Assembly: GCA_963693305.1 (NCBI GenBank)
Contig: OY855913.1
Span: 22,070,114-22,134,113, forward strand
Source of the DNA: Meandrina meandrites
Taxonomy: Eukaryota > Cnidaria > Anthozoa > Scleractinia > Meandrinidae
Direction of reading: 5' to 3'
DNA: 64,000 nucleotides
The notes under the pieces: model-generated
Database searches by the model: none
What the model saw: only the letters and a program-made list of their open reading frames with translations
Told to the model about the DNA's origin: nothing
Program-made: the position numbers and the translations under genes
In this document: piece after piece, positions 45,156-59,252 of the stretch
How positions within the stretch are numbered: position 1 is the stretch's first letter
Layout: each line of letters begins with the position of its first letter

Positions 45156-46399
45156 TTACATATTCCCGGGGACAATTGTAGACTTGCAAATTGTTGTTTT
45201 GCTTCTTGACCCGAAGAGCAGTCAAGGTTCACAACTTTTGAGCAAAACTCAATTTGTAGTTTTTCCGCCACATCAACAGGGCACGCAATACGAGATGGGA
45301 GGGACCAAGAGAACTCTACCACCACCCCCTTATATTCAAAAGGGCTGAAAACGTTTCGTCCCCCACACCCTCCCGCCCCCCAAACCTTTTGAGCACCTTT
45401 GAATCCACCACTGTGAGAATGCGTTAATAGAACAATTTCCTTAAAAATTTGCTCATGAAATATGAGGGATGTAGCTGTGCTTCCAAGCAGCAAGCGTGCA
45501 TTCCCTTTTCCAGTTTTTCTTACATCTGTCCGTAGGACTGAACAGGAATTTTTTTGACAATTATATGGGAAGCTAACAACTCTGCTGCTTGAGGGCTAAT
45601 CCGAGAAAAAATATCTATAATTAACATTCCTTAGCTTTGATCAGAAGAATCTGTTTCCCGTATCCTAATATCTTAACAAAGAACTGCACTTTCGTGCCAA
45701 ATTTGCGCCCTTGGCGAAAAAAAAAACCCTGAACTGTTCTATCATTATATCATTTTCAGTTATCAGTGAAAACAGAAAAAAAGGCTATATAAAATGTGCA
45801 GAAGGTAGACGATGCTGCCAATTTTAACTTCATCAGTTATTGGGAAACGTAGTTTTAAAGCAATGACCGGCCTTCTTGGTATAATGCATCGGTCATGTCG
45901 TTATACCGCGTCGGTATTGTAACATGTTGATCTGAAAGTACATATATGTAAGAATGTTATTTTCAATTTTTGCCGACTCTTCAACTATATCAATATCATT
46001 ACAGAGGATATAGAGATAAAGCATTTAGAAATTTGTGATGTCCCGGATGAACGTGTTTCTTAACTGGCACAAAACGGACATTTTATCGCATTTTTCAATT
46101 ATCAGACATGATAATAATTTAAAAGTGATATCTAAAGTGATTCCAAGTGAAAGCGAATAATATCATTTGTAGAATTTAATTACAGATTGTACAATTCTAT
46201 GGCCGCCATATTTGTGCTCCAAAGAGAGACCACAAACATGGCGGCTGCATACCTAATACTGTAATTTACTGAATCATTTTCTTCGTAAGAACTCGGTTGT
46301 GAAAATATTGATTCCTTTACGCAAGTTCCCTGTTTTATAAATAACGCGAGATAATGTGAGGTGAATAAAAGGGGTACTTTATGTAATGTACCAAAAACG

Positions 46400-46515
46400 G
46401 GACACAGTGTTTTATCACATTTCCAAACACCGAGATAAGATTTAAACATTCCACGTGCAGCACAGTATTTTTGACGAACTTTGAAGTACCTGGAAATGTG
46501 TTGAAACACTCTCTC
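46400..46515. repeat. Foldback element, TTTCATCGG family
   Basis: Shares the centre (GCACAGTATTTTTGACGAA) and right arm (GAAACACTCTCTCGAG) with the element at 33456-33575, but the arms are more diverged. Confidence 0.6.
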
Positions 46516-47017
46516 GAGCTTTTTAATGATCTTCTCAATCGAAACTGAAACTACGCAGAAAAAGGAGAGTTAAAACATCGTTACGGTTGTAAACCTCTTT
46601 TGCTTTGATTTGATAAATTATTTATGAGTTTGAATAACTCAGTTTTCAACAGCTAAGGAATATTTATATCGGCGCCTTTCATCTTCATGGCTGTTGGCGC
46701 TATTTTGTTTTAAGGCTTGTCAGCCACGTCAGCAATGCATGTGGCGACGTTTATTGAAACTGTTGCAAGCAATATTGCTTCATTGTTGTAGCACGTGTCC
46801 GAACCCTGACTATTCTTAGTTTAATAGTATATACCACACAAGTTGAATAGCGCTTTTCGCGCGCTCTGATTGGTTAACGTGCTCGGAGATGATTATTAAA
46901 GTACTATCACCTCCGAGCTGCAGCCGAAGAGAAAGAAAATGGCCTTCCGTGTCGCTTTGGGTACCGAAAGTAATGTTTGGGTCCGCTAGTTTTTCAGCTT
47001 GTGTGGTTTATACTAAA

Positions 47018-47123
47018 ACAATTATTCACCTCAGTGTCGGTGAAAGTGGTGGATATTTGCCTCGCCGCTTCACGACTCGGAAAATATTCACCACTATTCA
47101 CATCCATTTCGGTGAATAATTGT
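47018..47123. repeat. Foldback element with ACAATTATTCACC ends
   Basis: ACAATTATTCACC at the left, GGTGAATAATTGT at the right, and inner arms GGTGGATATTT and AAATATTCACC. It has the same layout as the palindrome at 15422-15536. Confidence 0.7.
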
Positions 47124-48976
47124 CAACTACCATGGATTAGCTATCAAGGATGATAGCCTTATCTGTGCAACGAGGGGGCCATGGGAGGCTGCTGAACACC
47201 GCATTACCGCGAAAAAAAGGAAAATGCCGCAATAACAAGAACAAATTCAGAAAATACCGCAGTGTCATAGTGCATTGTAAGATTAAATACCGCATGAAAA
47301 TTGGCTAAATGTAATAACGCAACCTGTGCAGCCGTTACTGAACGAATATTTTACAGAAAGCTGGATAGCTTTTTACTGTAAGGTATGGATTATTGATGAT
47401 AATGATTTCTCCACAACTGACTCCTGGGTAGCTTATTCCAACACCACGGACAAAATATGATAAGGGAGAACTGTTCAGATGCCTGGATTTTACTGCAACA
47501 CGTGACCTTATAATCAATGGGCGTGTTGTTACGTTTACAGGGAGGTTGAAGCCCTGGGCCAAACAGCTTTTGTCGATATCGGGTGGAGTTTTTACGGTAG
47601 AAAAATATACTGGCGATGTCCTCTCGACACCGTCGTGAAGAACAGAGTAAAGCGATTGTGCCGTATAATTCATCAGTATAGATGTTGCGTTCCTTGAGAA
47701 ATTTGCTGGAAAGTCCATTGTGACACAAATCTTGGTGAAACTCCTCGGCCAGTATCCGGGAAGTTTGATTTGTTTCCCCTTGTGAGATGGGCGGTTCATA
47801 TCGAAAGATGCCTTGTAACTCATGTTGGTCCAGCTAGGGCCGGGAAGCATAGGTAAATTTGTCCTTAGAGATGAGAACTGAGTATTACTGATAAGTATAG
47901 TTTCAACAAAACGCAGCATTTATCTGTCAACGGACTTCACCTGAGTTATGACTTCGGAAATAGGTATAACTATAGGATTGTCTAAAGAAAAAAAAGCAAA
48001 ACAAAAAAAACAAGAACGAGATTAAACGATCACTGATGCGGGAACAAAATTGTTTCATCCTAGTGTTAATTTGATTGGCCTTTTAACAGGGCAGGAAAAA
48101 AGTTTGAAATGCATTTGCCCATTGACCAGTAAATTTCCACACTTTAATATTTCTTGCCCGATCGCAACGCGACATGCCTTATCAACTAGAGTAATTAATG
48201 TACTATAGCTACGTACTGCATAATCAGTGATAGACAAAATGAGCGTACCGGCACTTAGATAGAGAGATACTGAACAGTGAAACAAAGTATGCTTGGATTT
48301 TAAATTAATCCACGCTTTCAACTCATTGTTTTGCTCATCTCGCAGTCTTACTAGTCTCACTCACAAGACCACTGAGGCCAATTTCACCTGTCCACTGGTC
48401 CAGCAAACTTCTATTTTCACGTGCCTAAGGGAAAAATTTATTTGCCCTGGGCAATCGGACCTGGTGTTTTTTCCTGCTCTGAGCTTAGCACAGACACTTT
48501 AATCTGATAGCTCATATTGTTATATTTCTTAATGGATGTGTTATTAAGCTAACGAGGACACTATAAAACATTTTAAGGTAACTTAAACCGTGCTGGAAAA
48601 CCTTTTCTCGTTTTAGCTGATAAAGGAATATTACCTTAGCACCTTTAATTCTCATCACTAGTTCCCAGACTCCACCTCCACATCCTGTAACGCCATTCAT
48701 TTGACACCACGTCTGCCAGGTGACGTTGCCGACTGTTATGTTGTAAAGACCCTTCGGGCTTGACCTTCGATAAAAGGGATTTTGTAAGCTTGATCACTTT
48801 TTTCAGTAGTGTAGCAGCTCTCGGAACCTTATAACTCTTCTATATATAGTCAACTAGTATAGCAGTTGCTATTACTCATGATCAGGGCTAGGGGCATTGT
48901 TCCTGTTTGCTCTATTGTTCTCTTGAAGGGGAGCGAGCCATATATGCAAAACCTAGTGAGTGCTGCTACTCAACCT

Positions 48977-48981
48977 CCCCC

Positions 48982-49012
<31 letters not shown>

Positions 49013-49024
49013 ACACACACACAC
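48977..49024. repeat. Poly-C run joined to CA microsatellite
   Basis: 22 C in a row (48977-48998), then about 13 CA units. It lies between exons 4 and 3 of pseudogene C. Confidence 0.95.
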
Positions 49025-49524
49025 CGTTTTTCGAAAATTCCTTTTGTGAAAGAGTTCATTTAGTTCGGTGGCCGAGATGAGATTCAATGGCATATGAGGA
49101 GTCACAAGAAGGACGCATATGGCAAAGGATTTCACTAAGCGTGCAGTGATGTAATCTTCGCGAACCTTTATCAGAGTCATTAGGTTGTGAGTCCTTTAAC
49201 TCAATAATGTGATTTTGTTTTAGATAGTAAACAAACAAAGTAAATATTGATAATTATAAAACCATGCCTATCTTTTTGTAGAATGTTGCTTCAAGAAGTT
49301 CCCGTGGTTGTGTGTTTTTCTTTGAGACAAAAAGATCGGTTTGCAGTCGCCTGTGTACAGCCGCCCCCTCCCCTCAGCCTAGGTTTGGAGTTACTGTTAC
49401 TGTTTATATGTTACTGTTTTGGACTTTATTACCTTAGCTCTAGTTTTTGCTGGAAGGGAATTTTGTTCTTTCAGTTTGACGTGGTTCAGAATGCCCCCTA
49501 AATTAAGACCACACAACGTCTTAA

Positions 49525-50166
49525 GGGGGGAGACTCTTAACTACAGATCCAGAGCAGTTGCTAGGGGATTGCTGAAGACTGTATTTTGAAGCAAGCGATT
49601 TTGAAGCTTTTTGTAACGCTAAATGGTGAATTTTATTTGGGGGTACACTTGCTTTGAAAAATATATCATTGCGCGTGCGAAACTAGTGCCAGTCCCAAAC
49701 CGCGCGTTAAAATTTAAAATGCCTAAAACTCCAAGGAAAGAAAGTAAAGTTCCGATTTCTTTTACGAATCAGAGATAACATCGCCGTCTTTATAATCTGA
49801 GGTATGCTTTTACCATTTACTCGAAAAGAGGAAACGCTACTGATGAAAGTCTGTAAATACGAGTGTACGCCATAACTCTTATAATAATGCGAATTTCATA
49901 AAAACGATACGTCACATTACGCATGTGGACGTTCTTTATCTATTGACGCTCATTTGAATTTTAAAATCTATCCGCCGTTTGAGTTTTAGGGTTTTTTCTA
50001 TTGTGGTCACGTGAGGCGTTAAATATGGCCGTGACGTGAAACTCCTGAGGGAATCTTCAATAGAACAAACTTGTGCAAAGAGCTTATCTGTATGAAGTTT
50101 TGTTTCCAAAATATAGCAATTAGAAACCTACCTTAGAAACAAATTGGTAGTTAAGAGTCACCCCCC
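49525..50166. mobile_element. 642-bp TTAA-flanked non-autonomous transposon, copy 2
   Basis: TTAA at 49521-49524 and 50167-50170. Ends GGGGGGAGACTCTTAACTAC and GTAGTTAAGAGTCACCCCCC. It is homologous over its length to the copy at 30650-31296. It lies inside the pseudogene C region, where exon 2 would be expected. Confidence 0.85.
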
Positions 50167-50189
50167 TTAAAAAGTAGTAGTGATAGATG

Positions 50190-50440
50190 CCTTTCACATG
50201 AATGATAATACTTTAACGTTTCATTCACGGATTTTCAGAGCTACAACTGACCTTGGTAAGCAAAATAATTAACAGTATCACGTGGAAGAGCTGCTCAACA
50301 GCTTTCACTTGAATGGTCACACACTAGATTTTCAGCCACAGACCTAAAAGCTTGAATAGTACTAGGCTTGAAAGCTAAAACTACTATGAAGCATAAAAAT
50401 AAACAATACCACATGAAAGTACTGCTCAAAAGGGTTTCAT
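50190..50440. repeat. Dispersed 60-80 bp repeat, about three copies
   Basis: Variants of the CATGAAAGTACTGCTC / TTTCACTTGAATGGTCACAC unit near 50196, 50278 and 50410. The same unit is found upstream of pseudogene C, in the first cysteine-rich gene, and upstream of gene E exon 2. Confidence 0.6.
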
Positions 50441-50770
50441 CCACAGAATAAGACGCATTAATTACCTACCTTTTCCAGAATTATCTTTCCGGAGTCGGGC
50501 TTTTCAATGTCCTGCAAGTTCAGTTTTTCTGCCGCTTTCATAAAAGAACACTTCTTTGAATCTTTGTCAAACAACGCGTAGATACACTCAACAGTGGAGG
50601 TACAAATTGAAGCGCAACTAAATCATCATGAACGTTTGTAGCTATAGAAAAACTTTCCTCTACATTCGAATTTTTTTGCGATGAAATTTTGAAGTATGAA
50701 GACCAAATCACCTGCGTATGAACGCAACAAAGGCCAAGAAGAGCACATGTATTCGGATCAATAACGACAT

Positions 50771-52730
50771 TTTGATAAAAGCCTTTTTGTTTCGCATTAA
50801 ATTGTTTTCGGTCAGGAAAAAACGGCATGATCATAAAAAAGGTCTTTCTACAAAATTGCCTAATTTGTTTTTATAAAAATTAGTTTTTGCGGGACGTCTC
50901 GGGCATAGCCTCTTCATCAGCTCAGATTACAAGGGCAATGCAATGAGAAACCAGTGAAGAGATTTTTTACTTAAGGAGGTGTCAAATTATCTGTGTAATT
51001 ATATAAGTACACTAAAAAAATTGACTGAAATTAAAAATTTGCCTTTTGTAATATTTCTGAATTAAAACTTCAGTATCTTTAGTTTGTTTTTATTTTTTTA
51101 ATAATCGCTTTTAAGTTTACCGAAATTAATATTTCAAAGAAGTAGTGTGTTTTTTTGACGAATGTTTTGAATGTTGGCTTGGAACACTAAAGTAAATAAA
51201 AATCGAACCGAGCTATCTTGAAAAAAAAAAAAACTAAAAAGGTTGCCGTTGGCTTTCTTTTCTGTTGTTGCACACAGTCCTCTAGGCGTCTTCTGTGTTT
51301 CAGTTTACAGTAAATCAGACTATTTTAGTTATTTCTAGTATAAAGCACCAATAAAAATTAATTATGGTTGAAATGCTACTGAGGACAAAACAGAGTATTA
51401 AATACGTTACAAGAAAGGTTTCATTCTGAAAATATGTAAAGGCACAAACATGGAATTCAAGACGAAAATTCCATACTAGTAAAATTACAGAACTCACTGG
51501 TATCACGCGTGTTAGAGACATATTTCATGCGTCGTACAGCTGGTTTGACTTTGTATGTACGTTTTTCGTTTTTCGATTGAATGCCAAGAATAAATGAGAG
51601 TTCAAATGGTGAACTTTGTTTTTCTTTTTGCACTATTTTTTAATTATTTTTTATTCATTAGCTTACATCGAGCCCGGGGGGGGGGGGGGGGGGGGGTACT
51701 CCCATATATGGGCTATATAGGTATGTGCCGCGGGATAGGGTATGTTTTTTCAGGTTCTCAGTCCTTAAATAGGGTATCATTTTTGGTCCTTTGGCATTGT
51801 GTTCCCGGTGTGATCCTTAGATAGGGCAGCTAAATTCTATCAGCTAAAATAAACGCCCAGCTAAACGAAAAAAAAAATTGTTAAAACTGAACTATCCGTC
51901 ATTAAGTATTAACAAAGCGATTTTGAAAGATTTGAGCTTTGCCGTGCGCGGTTAGCCGTTATTTGAGTCGTCACGCAATGCTTCTCCTCCCATTGAATAG
52001 GGTGTCAATTTTCGGGTTTAGGCCTTAGAAAGGGTATAAATTTTCGTTTTCTTTATCCTTAGATAGGGTCAGGGTTTGAAAACGTTCGCGGCACACCCTA
52101 TCCGAGATTTAGGGGAGTACCCCCCCCCCCCCCCCCCCGGGACATCGAGTCGTGATAATTGATAATGGCTACAGCAAATATGACCACAATAACGCAAAGG
52201 GAAAGTCGAGCTTAAAACAAGAGGTTTCACTATAGGGGAAGCACCTCCCACATTTCACAGCTTTCGCCGCGCAAATTTGTACTATTGCGTTCATCACTTA
52301 TCAAAGAGTAAAGCTTATGCCATGACTACAACAAGAATCGCGTCGTGTAAATCAACCTTCCACATCCTTACGACAGACTCGCGTGCTTGTAAATTGTCGT
52401 AAGTCATGTCCTTGGCCAGTCGTGAGCTTGTCGCGTGCGAGAAAGTTGTACCGTGTAAATCGCCCTGAAAGCGTCCTGCAAACTGAACAAGCCTCAAAAT
52501 CTCATGAAACCAAAAGATACCCTGGGCAAGCATAAGTTATAACTTGCTTATGCTTTGACAAAAATTATCAACAGTAACCGTGTAGAGAAAGCGCGGGTTG
52601 TTTGTCAGCAGTTTACGCTTTGATGGTTGATTGACAACTGGGCGTGCGAAAGGCCCGGCCAGGCCCCTTTTATAGCCGACCGTCTTGTGCAAACATTTGT
52701 TAGTTATGGATGTCTGTTCAATTACGACCG
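50771..52730. other. Spacer between pseudogene C and the exon fragment
   Basis: The part next to C (to about 51260) resembles the part upstream of gene D (56200-56560), for example in GTTGCCGTTGG. It then holds the hAT-like element at 51673-52141. No gene is seen. Confidence 0.5.
51673..52141. mobile_element. hAT-like MITE with long poly-G ends
   Basis: 469 bp, flanked by the 8-bp direct repeat ACATCGAG (51665-51672, 52142-52149). It starts CCC then 21 G then TACTCCC; the right end is the inverse (GGGAGTA, 19 C, GGG). The interior has at least five copies of a CCTTAGATAGGGT-like motif. No coding capacity. Confidence 0.88.
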
Positions 52731-52862
52731 TTACTGAATATAGACTCTACAGAAAGCTCGGTAGGTTTCTAATGATAGGTATGTGAATGTCTAATTATAT
52801 GCTACCACAACTCTTTTCAGGATGTACCTAAGGGCCGAACGCCTTTTCCAACACCAAGCACC
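52731..52862 (-). pseudogene. Truncated last-exon fragment of the PAN plus fibrinogen-like family
   Basis: Matches the 3' end of exon 5 of gene E (stop region ACCGTTACTGAAT, then AATTATA..GCT, AACTC.TTTCAGGATGT, TTCCAACACCA) and its 3' flank at 52690-52730. It ends abruptly at the 78-bp element. Reading the homologous frame gives several stops. It is closer to E than to its neighbour D. Confidence 0.7.
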
Positions 52863-52870
52863 ACTTCCCT

Positions 52871-52948
52871 AGCCTGTGTACAGCCACCCATCCCCCGCGC
52901 TTCCCCGATTTTTTTTTTGAGGGGAGGGGGTGGCTGTACACAAGCTGC
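52871..52948. mobile_element. 78-bp foldback with 8-bp target duplication
   Basis: Flanked by ACTTCCCT (52863-52870, 52949-52956). Arms TGTGTACAGCCACCC and GGGTGGCTGTACACA enclose a T run. One end also occurs at about 49348 in pseudogene C. Confidence 0.75.
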
Positions 52949-52994
52949 ACTTCCCTCGCTATGGATGTTTTGCCCTTCAGCCGCAGCCTTTATA

Positions 52995-56160
<3,166 letters not shown>

Positions 56161-56990
56161 TTTGGTTAAAAGACCTTTCAATTTAAAATTCGGAGAGAGG
56201 CACGAAACAGCCAGATGCTTTGGCTACAGCTCAGCTTTCAAAGGCAATGCAACTTAAATGTCAGTGGATTTATATTAGAAATTTATCCTATGTTATAATA
56301 AGTGCAATTACGCATGAGAGGTTCGCAAACATTGCTAAAGGCATTCTTTTCTGTTGTCTAATTGTTTAAATATTGGTCTAGAAGAAGAAAGTAAATTAAA
56401 ATCGAGCCGTTCTCCGCAAATGGCAAACAGACTGGTTTTATTCGAAGTGATATTTGACAATCCAGTGAAACCGACAAAAGGAAAACCTTAAAATGTTGCC
56501 GTTGGATTTTTTTTTTGTCTTCAGAAAACATGCTTTTTTTTCCACCGTCAACACAAGTTGTGTACCCAGTTCTTTCGGCCGCTTCTTTTTGCGTGACATC
56601 TTGGATTTGGCCCCATTACTTCAAAGGGCTGTCATGAAAAGAACTATTTTTTTTGGAAAGGTGATGCTCAGGCGTACCATTGCAAGGAAACTTCCCATTA
56701 AGTAAAGCCGACTCAGTTGTCCGTGGTTGCTACCCTGATTTATCAGTTCTAGTCTATTTTTTCGCGTAGTATCAGCCTTGCTGTACTGTTTTTTATGAAT
56801 CTTCCCAAGGAAGACCAAGGTTCGTCGTTTCTATCAAAGAGCAGTGAACCAGACAATTTTAGTTTTCAGTGAAGAATGGAAGAAAAAATTGGAAAAGTTT
56901 CGATGTTTTTTTTTCTTCGGGCTAAACAATGCAATTGCTTACACACTGCGAGGATCAGTTCATTCATTTCGTCATTAACCCGCAGTTTAT
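56161..56990. other. Upstream region of gene D
   Basis: Probably contains the promoter of gene D. Partial similarity to the region upstream of pseudogene C shows it was duplicated with the gene. No core element stands out. Confidence 0.4.
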
Positions 56991-57180
56991 CAACCTCGTT
57001 CCCAGGGTCCTCTCTATATCTCCAGAAAAAGGACCCTGGTTGCGGCTGGTCACGTGATCTGGGTGACAAACCAAGACCGCAGGGAGGGCTGCTCCTCGAC
57101 AAAATTTTGTCGACAGTACAACACATACTATCTAGGGGGGGGGGGGGGGGGGGGGATAAATCTAGAGCGGGATTTTCATA

Positions 57181-57400
57181 ATGGCGCTTGCATTTCTAAG
57201 CTGTGTTCAATCCGCGCTCCTTTCGACTGGCTATTACAGCATTATCCTGAAGGTTAAACAGGTTATTTGCTTGGAGAGTTTGTTTCTAAAAAAAGACTTG
57301 GTGGCAGTGCTTTCAACAGGGTACGGGAAATCCTTGTTCTTCCAGGTTTTGCCTCGAATGTTGTCCGAGAGGGATAGCAGGTCAATGAGTTTGTTTTACC
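57181..57400 (+). pseudogene. RecQ-type helicase N-terminal motif fragment
   Basis: An open stretch encodes KVKQVICLESLFLKKD, LVAVLSTGYGKS and LFFQVLPRML. This is the Q-motif and Walker A region of RecQ-like DEAD-box helicases (the usual form is TGxGKS followed by FQ.P). The similarity stops after about 60 residues and passes into repeat sequence, so no helicase can be made. It was probably captured by the surrounding transposon. Confidence 0.65.
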
Positions 57401-57403
57401 TTG

Positions 57404-57830
57404 AGTTGAGTTTTTTTGCCGTGAGTATTGTTGTTGTACAAGGAGTTCATTTCGTTTTTCCGTGACCTCAGTTTGTTTTGCTGTGAGTTTCTTTCAATCT
57501 TTGTTGTGTTCATTTTGTTTGGCAGCGAGTTGACATTGTTTTGTCTTGACTTGAGTTTGTCATTTGCCGAGAGTTGAGTTTATTTTGCTGTGAGTTTCGT
57601 TGTTGTGGCGTGTGTTCGTTTGGTTTTGCCGTGACTTGTGTTTGCTTTGCCGTGAGTTTCTTTGTTGTGGTATAAGTTCACTGATTTTTTTAGCTGCGTT
57701 TCAGCCGCGAGGAGAGTCTGTTTTGCCATAAGTTTTGTTTTTATTTTGCTGTGAGTTGATTTTGTGTGTAGTGTGTTTATTTTGTTTTGCGGTGAGATTC
57801 GCTGTTGCTGTGAAAGTTGTGGGCCACCGT
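57404..57830 (+). repeat. Degenerate TTTTGCCGTGAGTT repeat
   Basis: About 15 diverged units of 20-30 bases with a core like TTTTGCCGTGAGTTTGTTTT. The same core appears in both intronic duplication units of gene A (about 27415-27530 and 29405-29525). Confidence 0.7.
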
Positions 57831-59252
57831 ACTATTCTGGCTTCCGTTTAAGCCGTGAATTTTCTTAAAAGAAACTCCTACAGTTTATACAGGTGTAGTT
57901 TTTCGAAGCGACGGCAAACAGAAAGACGTGATTAAAATTAACTTACGCCTGTCTGTTTTGAAGTAAAATCAAAACAAATTTCTTCGCCTTCATCAAGCAC
58001 ACGGCAAGATATTAACGGAGAAAAGTTTTATTTATGAGAGCCAGTTCAGTACAGGCCAGAAAAGTAAGGTATGTGTCAAAAAGAAACTTCTACTGCCGTG
58101 AGTATATTTTGTTGTGCCTGGAGATAATTCATTTTCTCGTGAGCAAATTTATTCTGCCGTAAGATATTCAGTTTTAAATTTATCTTGCACCTATATAGGC
58201 AACCGTATACGCTTGTAAAAACTGTGGCCACGTGTTAAGAAACATTGTAAACTCAAGCAAATGATTAAACAATCTATATATATTTATCTTAAATCTATAT
58301 ATTTATCTTGTATCAAAGTTTGACCCGACAAAGATATCTTCTGCGGCATCGATGCGGCAGCCAGCAGTGGTCGATTTGCCCGTGAAAAAAGGTTTTTTGA
58401 CCATGTCCTGTCCCCAACTGCTTTGCACAGCCTGCAATGTACTAAAATCTGCCGGGACTGATGCTTTAAAAATCTTTTTTTGGAGTTGCCGGGACAGATA
58501 CCTCAGAATTCTTTTTGGAGTCGCTTGAAAATTCCGAGTCGACATTCTCGTTAAAAGACTCACCGAAAACAGGGTGAAAACACAAAGGTTTTCCCGCACT
58601 CCAAGCGATGTCATTTTAATGTTACAATTTCCACTCCCTACCGGGCTCAGTAGTATTGACAAAAGCAGTCTAAGCCGCCCTCCCTTCAACGAATTTTTTG
58701 TCAACACCCAAATTCTGGGTGGCACGTGACCTGCCGCAACCAGGGTCCTTCTCTGGAGATATAGAGAGGACCCTGGGAACGAGGTTGGCAGTTTATATGT
58801 CTTTCATATATTCGTTACGTCAAGAACTCAAGACGCCTTGGTATTAAAAGAACGTTAAGTGAGAAAACAACGGTATTGAAGAAGTAATGAAACAACTGCT
58901 GCCCCATATACCCACTGGAAGAGAAGAAAATAAGTGAAGTTAAGTTATTAAATTATTTCGACTTTAATTTTGCTTACTGGGTAAATACAAGCCCTGTCAG
59001 AAAACGCAGCTTAATCAACCTAGAATGGATGCTTAGAATAAATGACGAACGTGTTGTGATGCTGAAATTTGTTTTGTAAACCTTTTTTTCTAGTCTAAGG
59101 GGGTGATAGATATTTTATTGAGGTTACATCGAGTCGTCAGTGATAATTGCAGCGAATATGACTTAGAGTTAACTGGTTAATACCATAATAACGTCACAGA
59201 AAAATCAGGTTTTAATACTCGTTAGCTGTGGATGTCTCTTGAATTACGACCG

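Larger units (their letters stand above)
45156..47334. other. Gene-free stretch after the TRIM-NHL gene
   Basis: No supportable gene. It holds the foldbacks at 46400-46515 and 47018-47123, and an inverted pair GGCCGCCATATTTGTG / CACAAACATGGCGGC at about 46201-46244. Confidence 0.5.
47335..50770 (-). pseudogene. Gene C: broken paralogue of the PAN plus fibrinogen-like genes
   Basis: Homology to gene D places exon 1 at about 50470-50770, exon 3 at 49268-49319, exon 4 at 48635-48764 and exon 5 from about 47906 down to 47335; exon 2 is not found. Lesions against D: a 4-base deletion in the signal-peptide part (near 50731) and a 1-base deletion in the PAN part (near 50622), both shifting the frame; the cysteine codon of exon 3 changed to TGA (near 49289); the donor after exon 3 reads GC instead of GT; extra bases near the start of exon 5 that put a stop into the homologous frame. 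Exon 4 is intact and most of exon 5 is open (GFNLPVNV, SYPAFCKIFVQ). Several independent breaks make sequencing error an unlikely explanation. A 642-bp transposon sits between exons 3 and 1. Confidence 0.8.
56991..58787. mobile_element. 1.8-kb long-TIR element carrying a helicase fragment (Mutator-like)
   Basis: Flanked by the 9-bp direct repeat GCAGTTTAT (56982-56990, 58788-58796). Inverted ends of about 65 bp start CAACCTCGTTCCCAGGGTCC and agree at nearly every position; each end is itself a hairpin (CCAGGGTCCT / AGGACCCTGG). Long inverted ends plus a 9-bp target duplication fit Mutator-like elements. No transposase is seen. Inside are a helicase-like fragment (57181-57400), a 21-G run (57135-57155), a degenerate repeat (57404-57830) and an unrecognised minus-strand frame (58303-58725). 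Confidence 0.85.

Noticed and set aside
57181..57465. A working helicase gene
   Set aside because: Only the first motifs are present; the rest is degenerate repeat.
58303..58725. 140-residue minus-strand frame inside the Mutator-like element
   Set aside because: No recognisable domain, it enters the inverted end, and it has no support as a gene.
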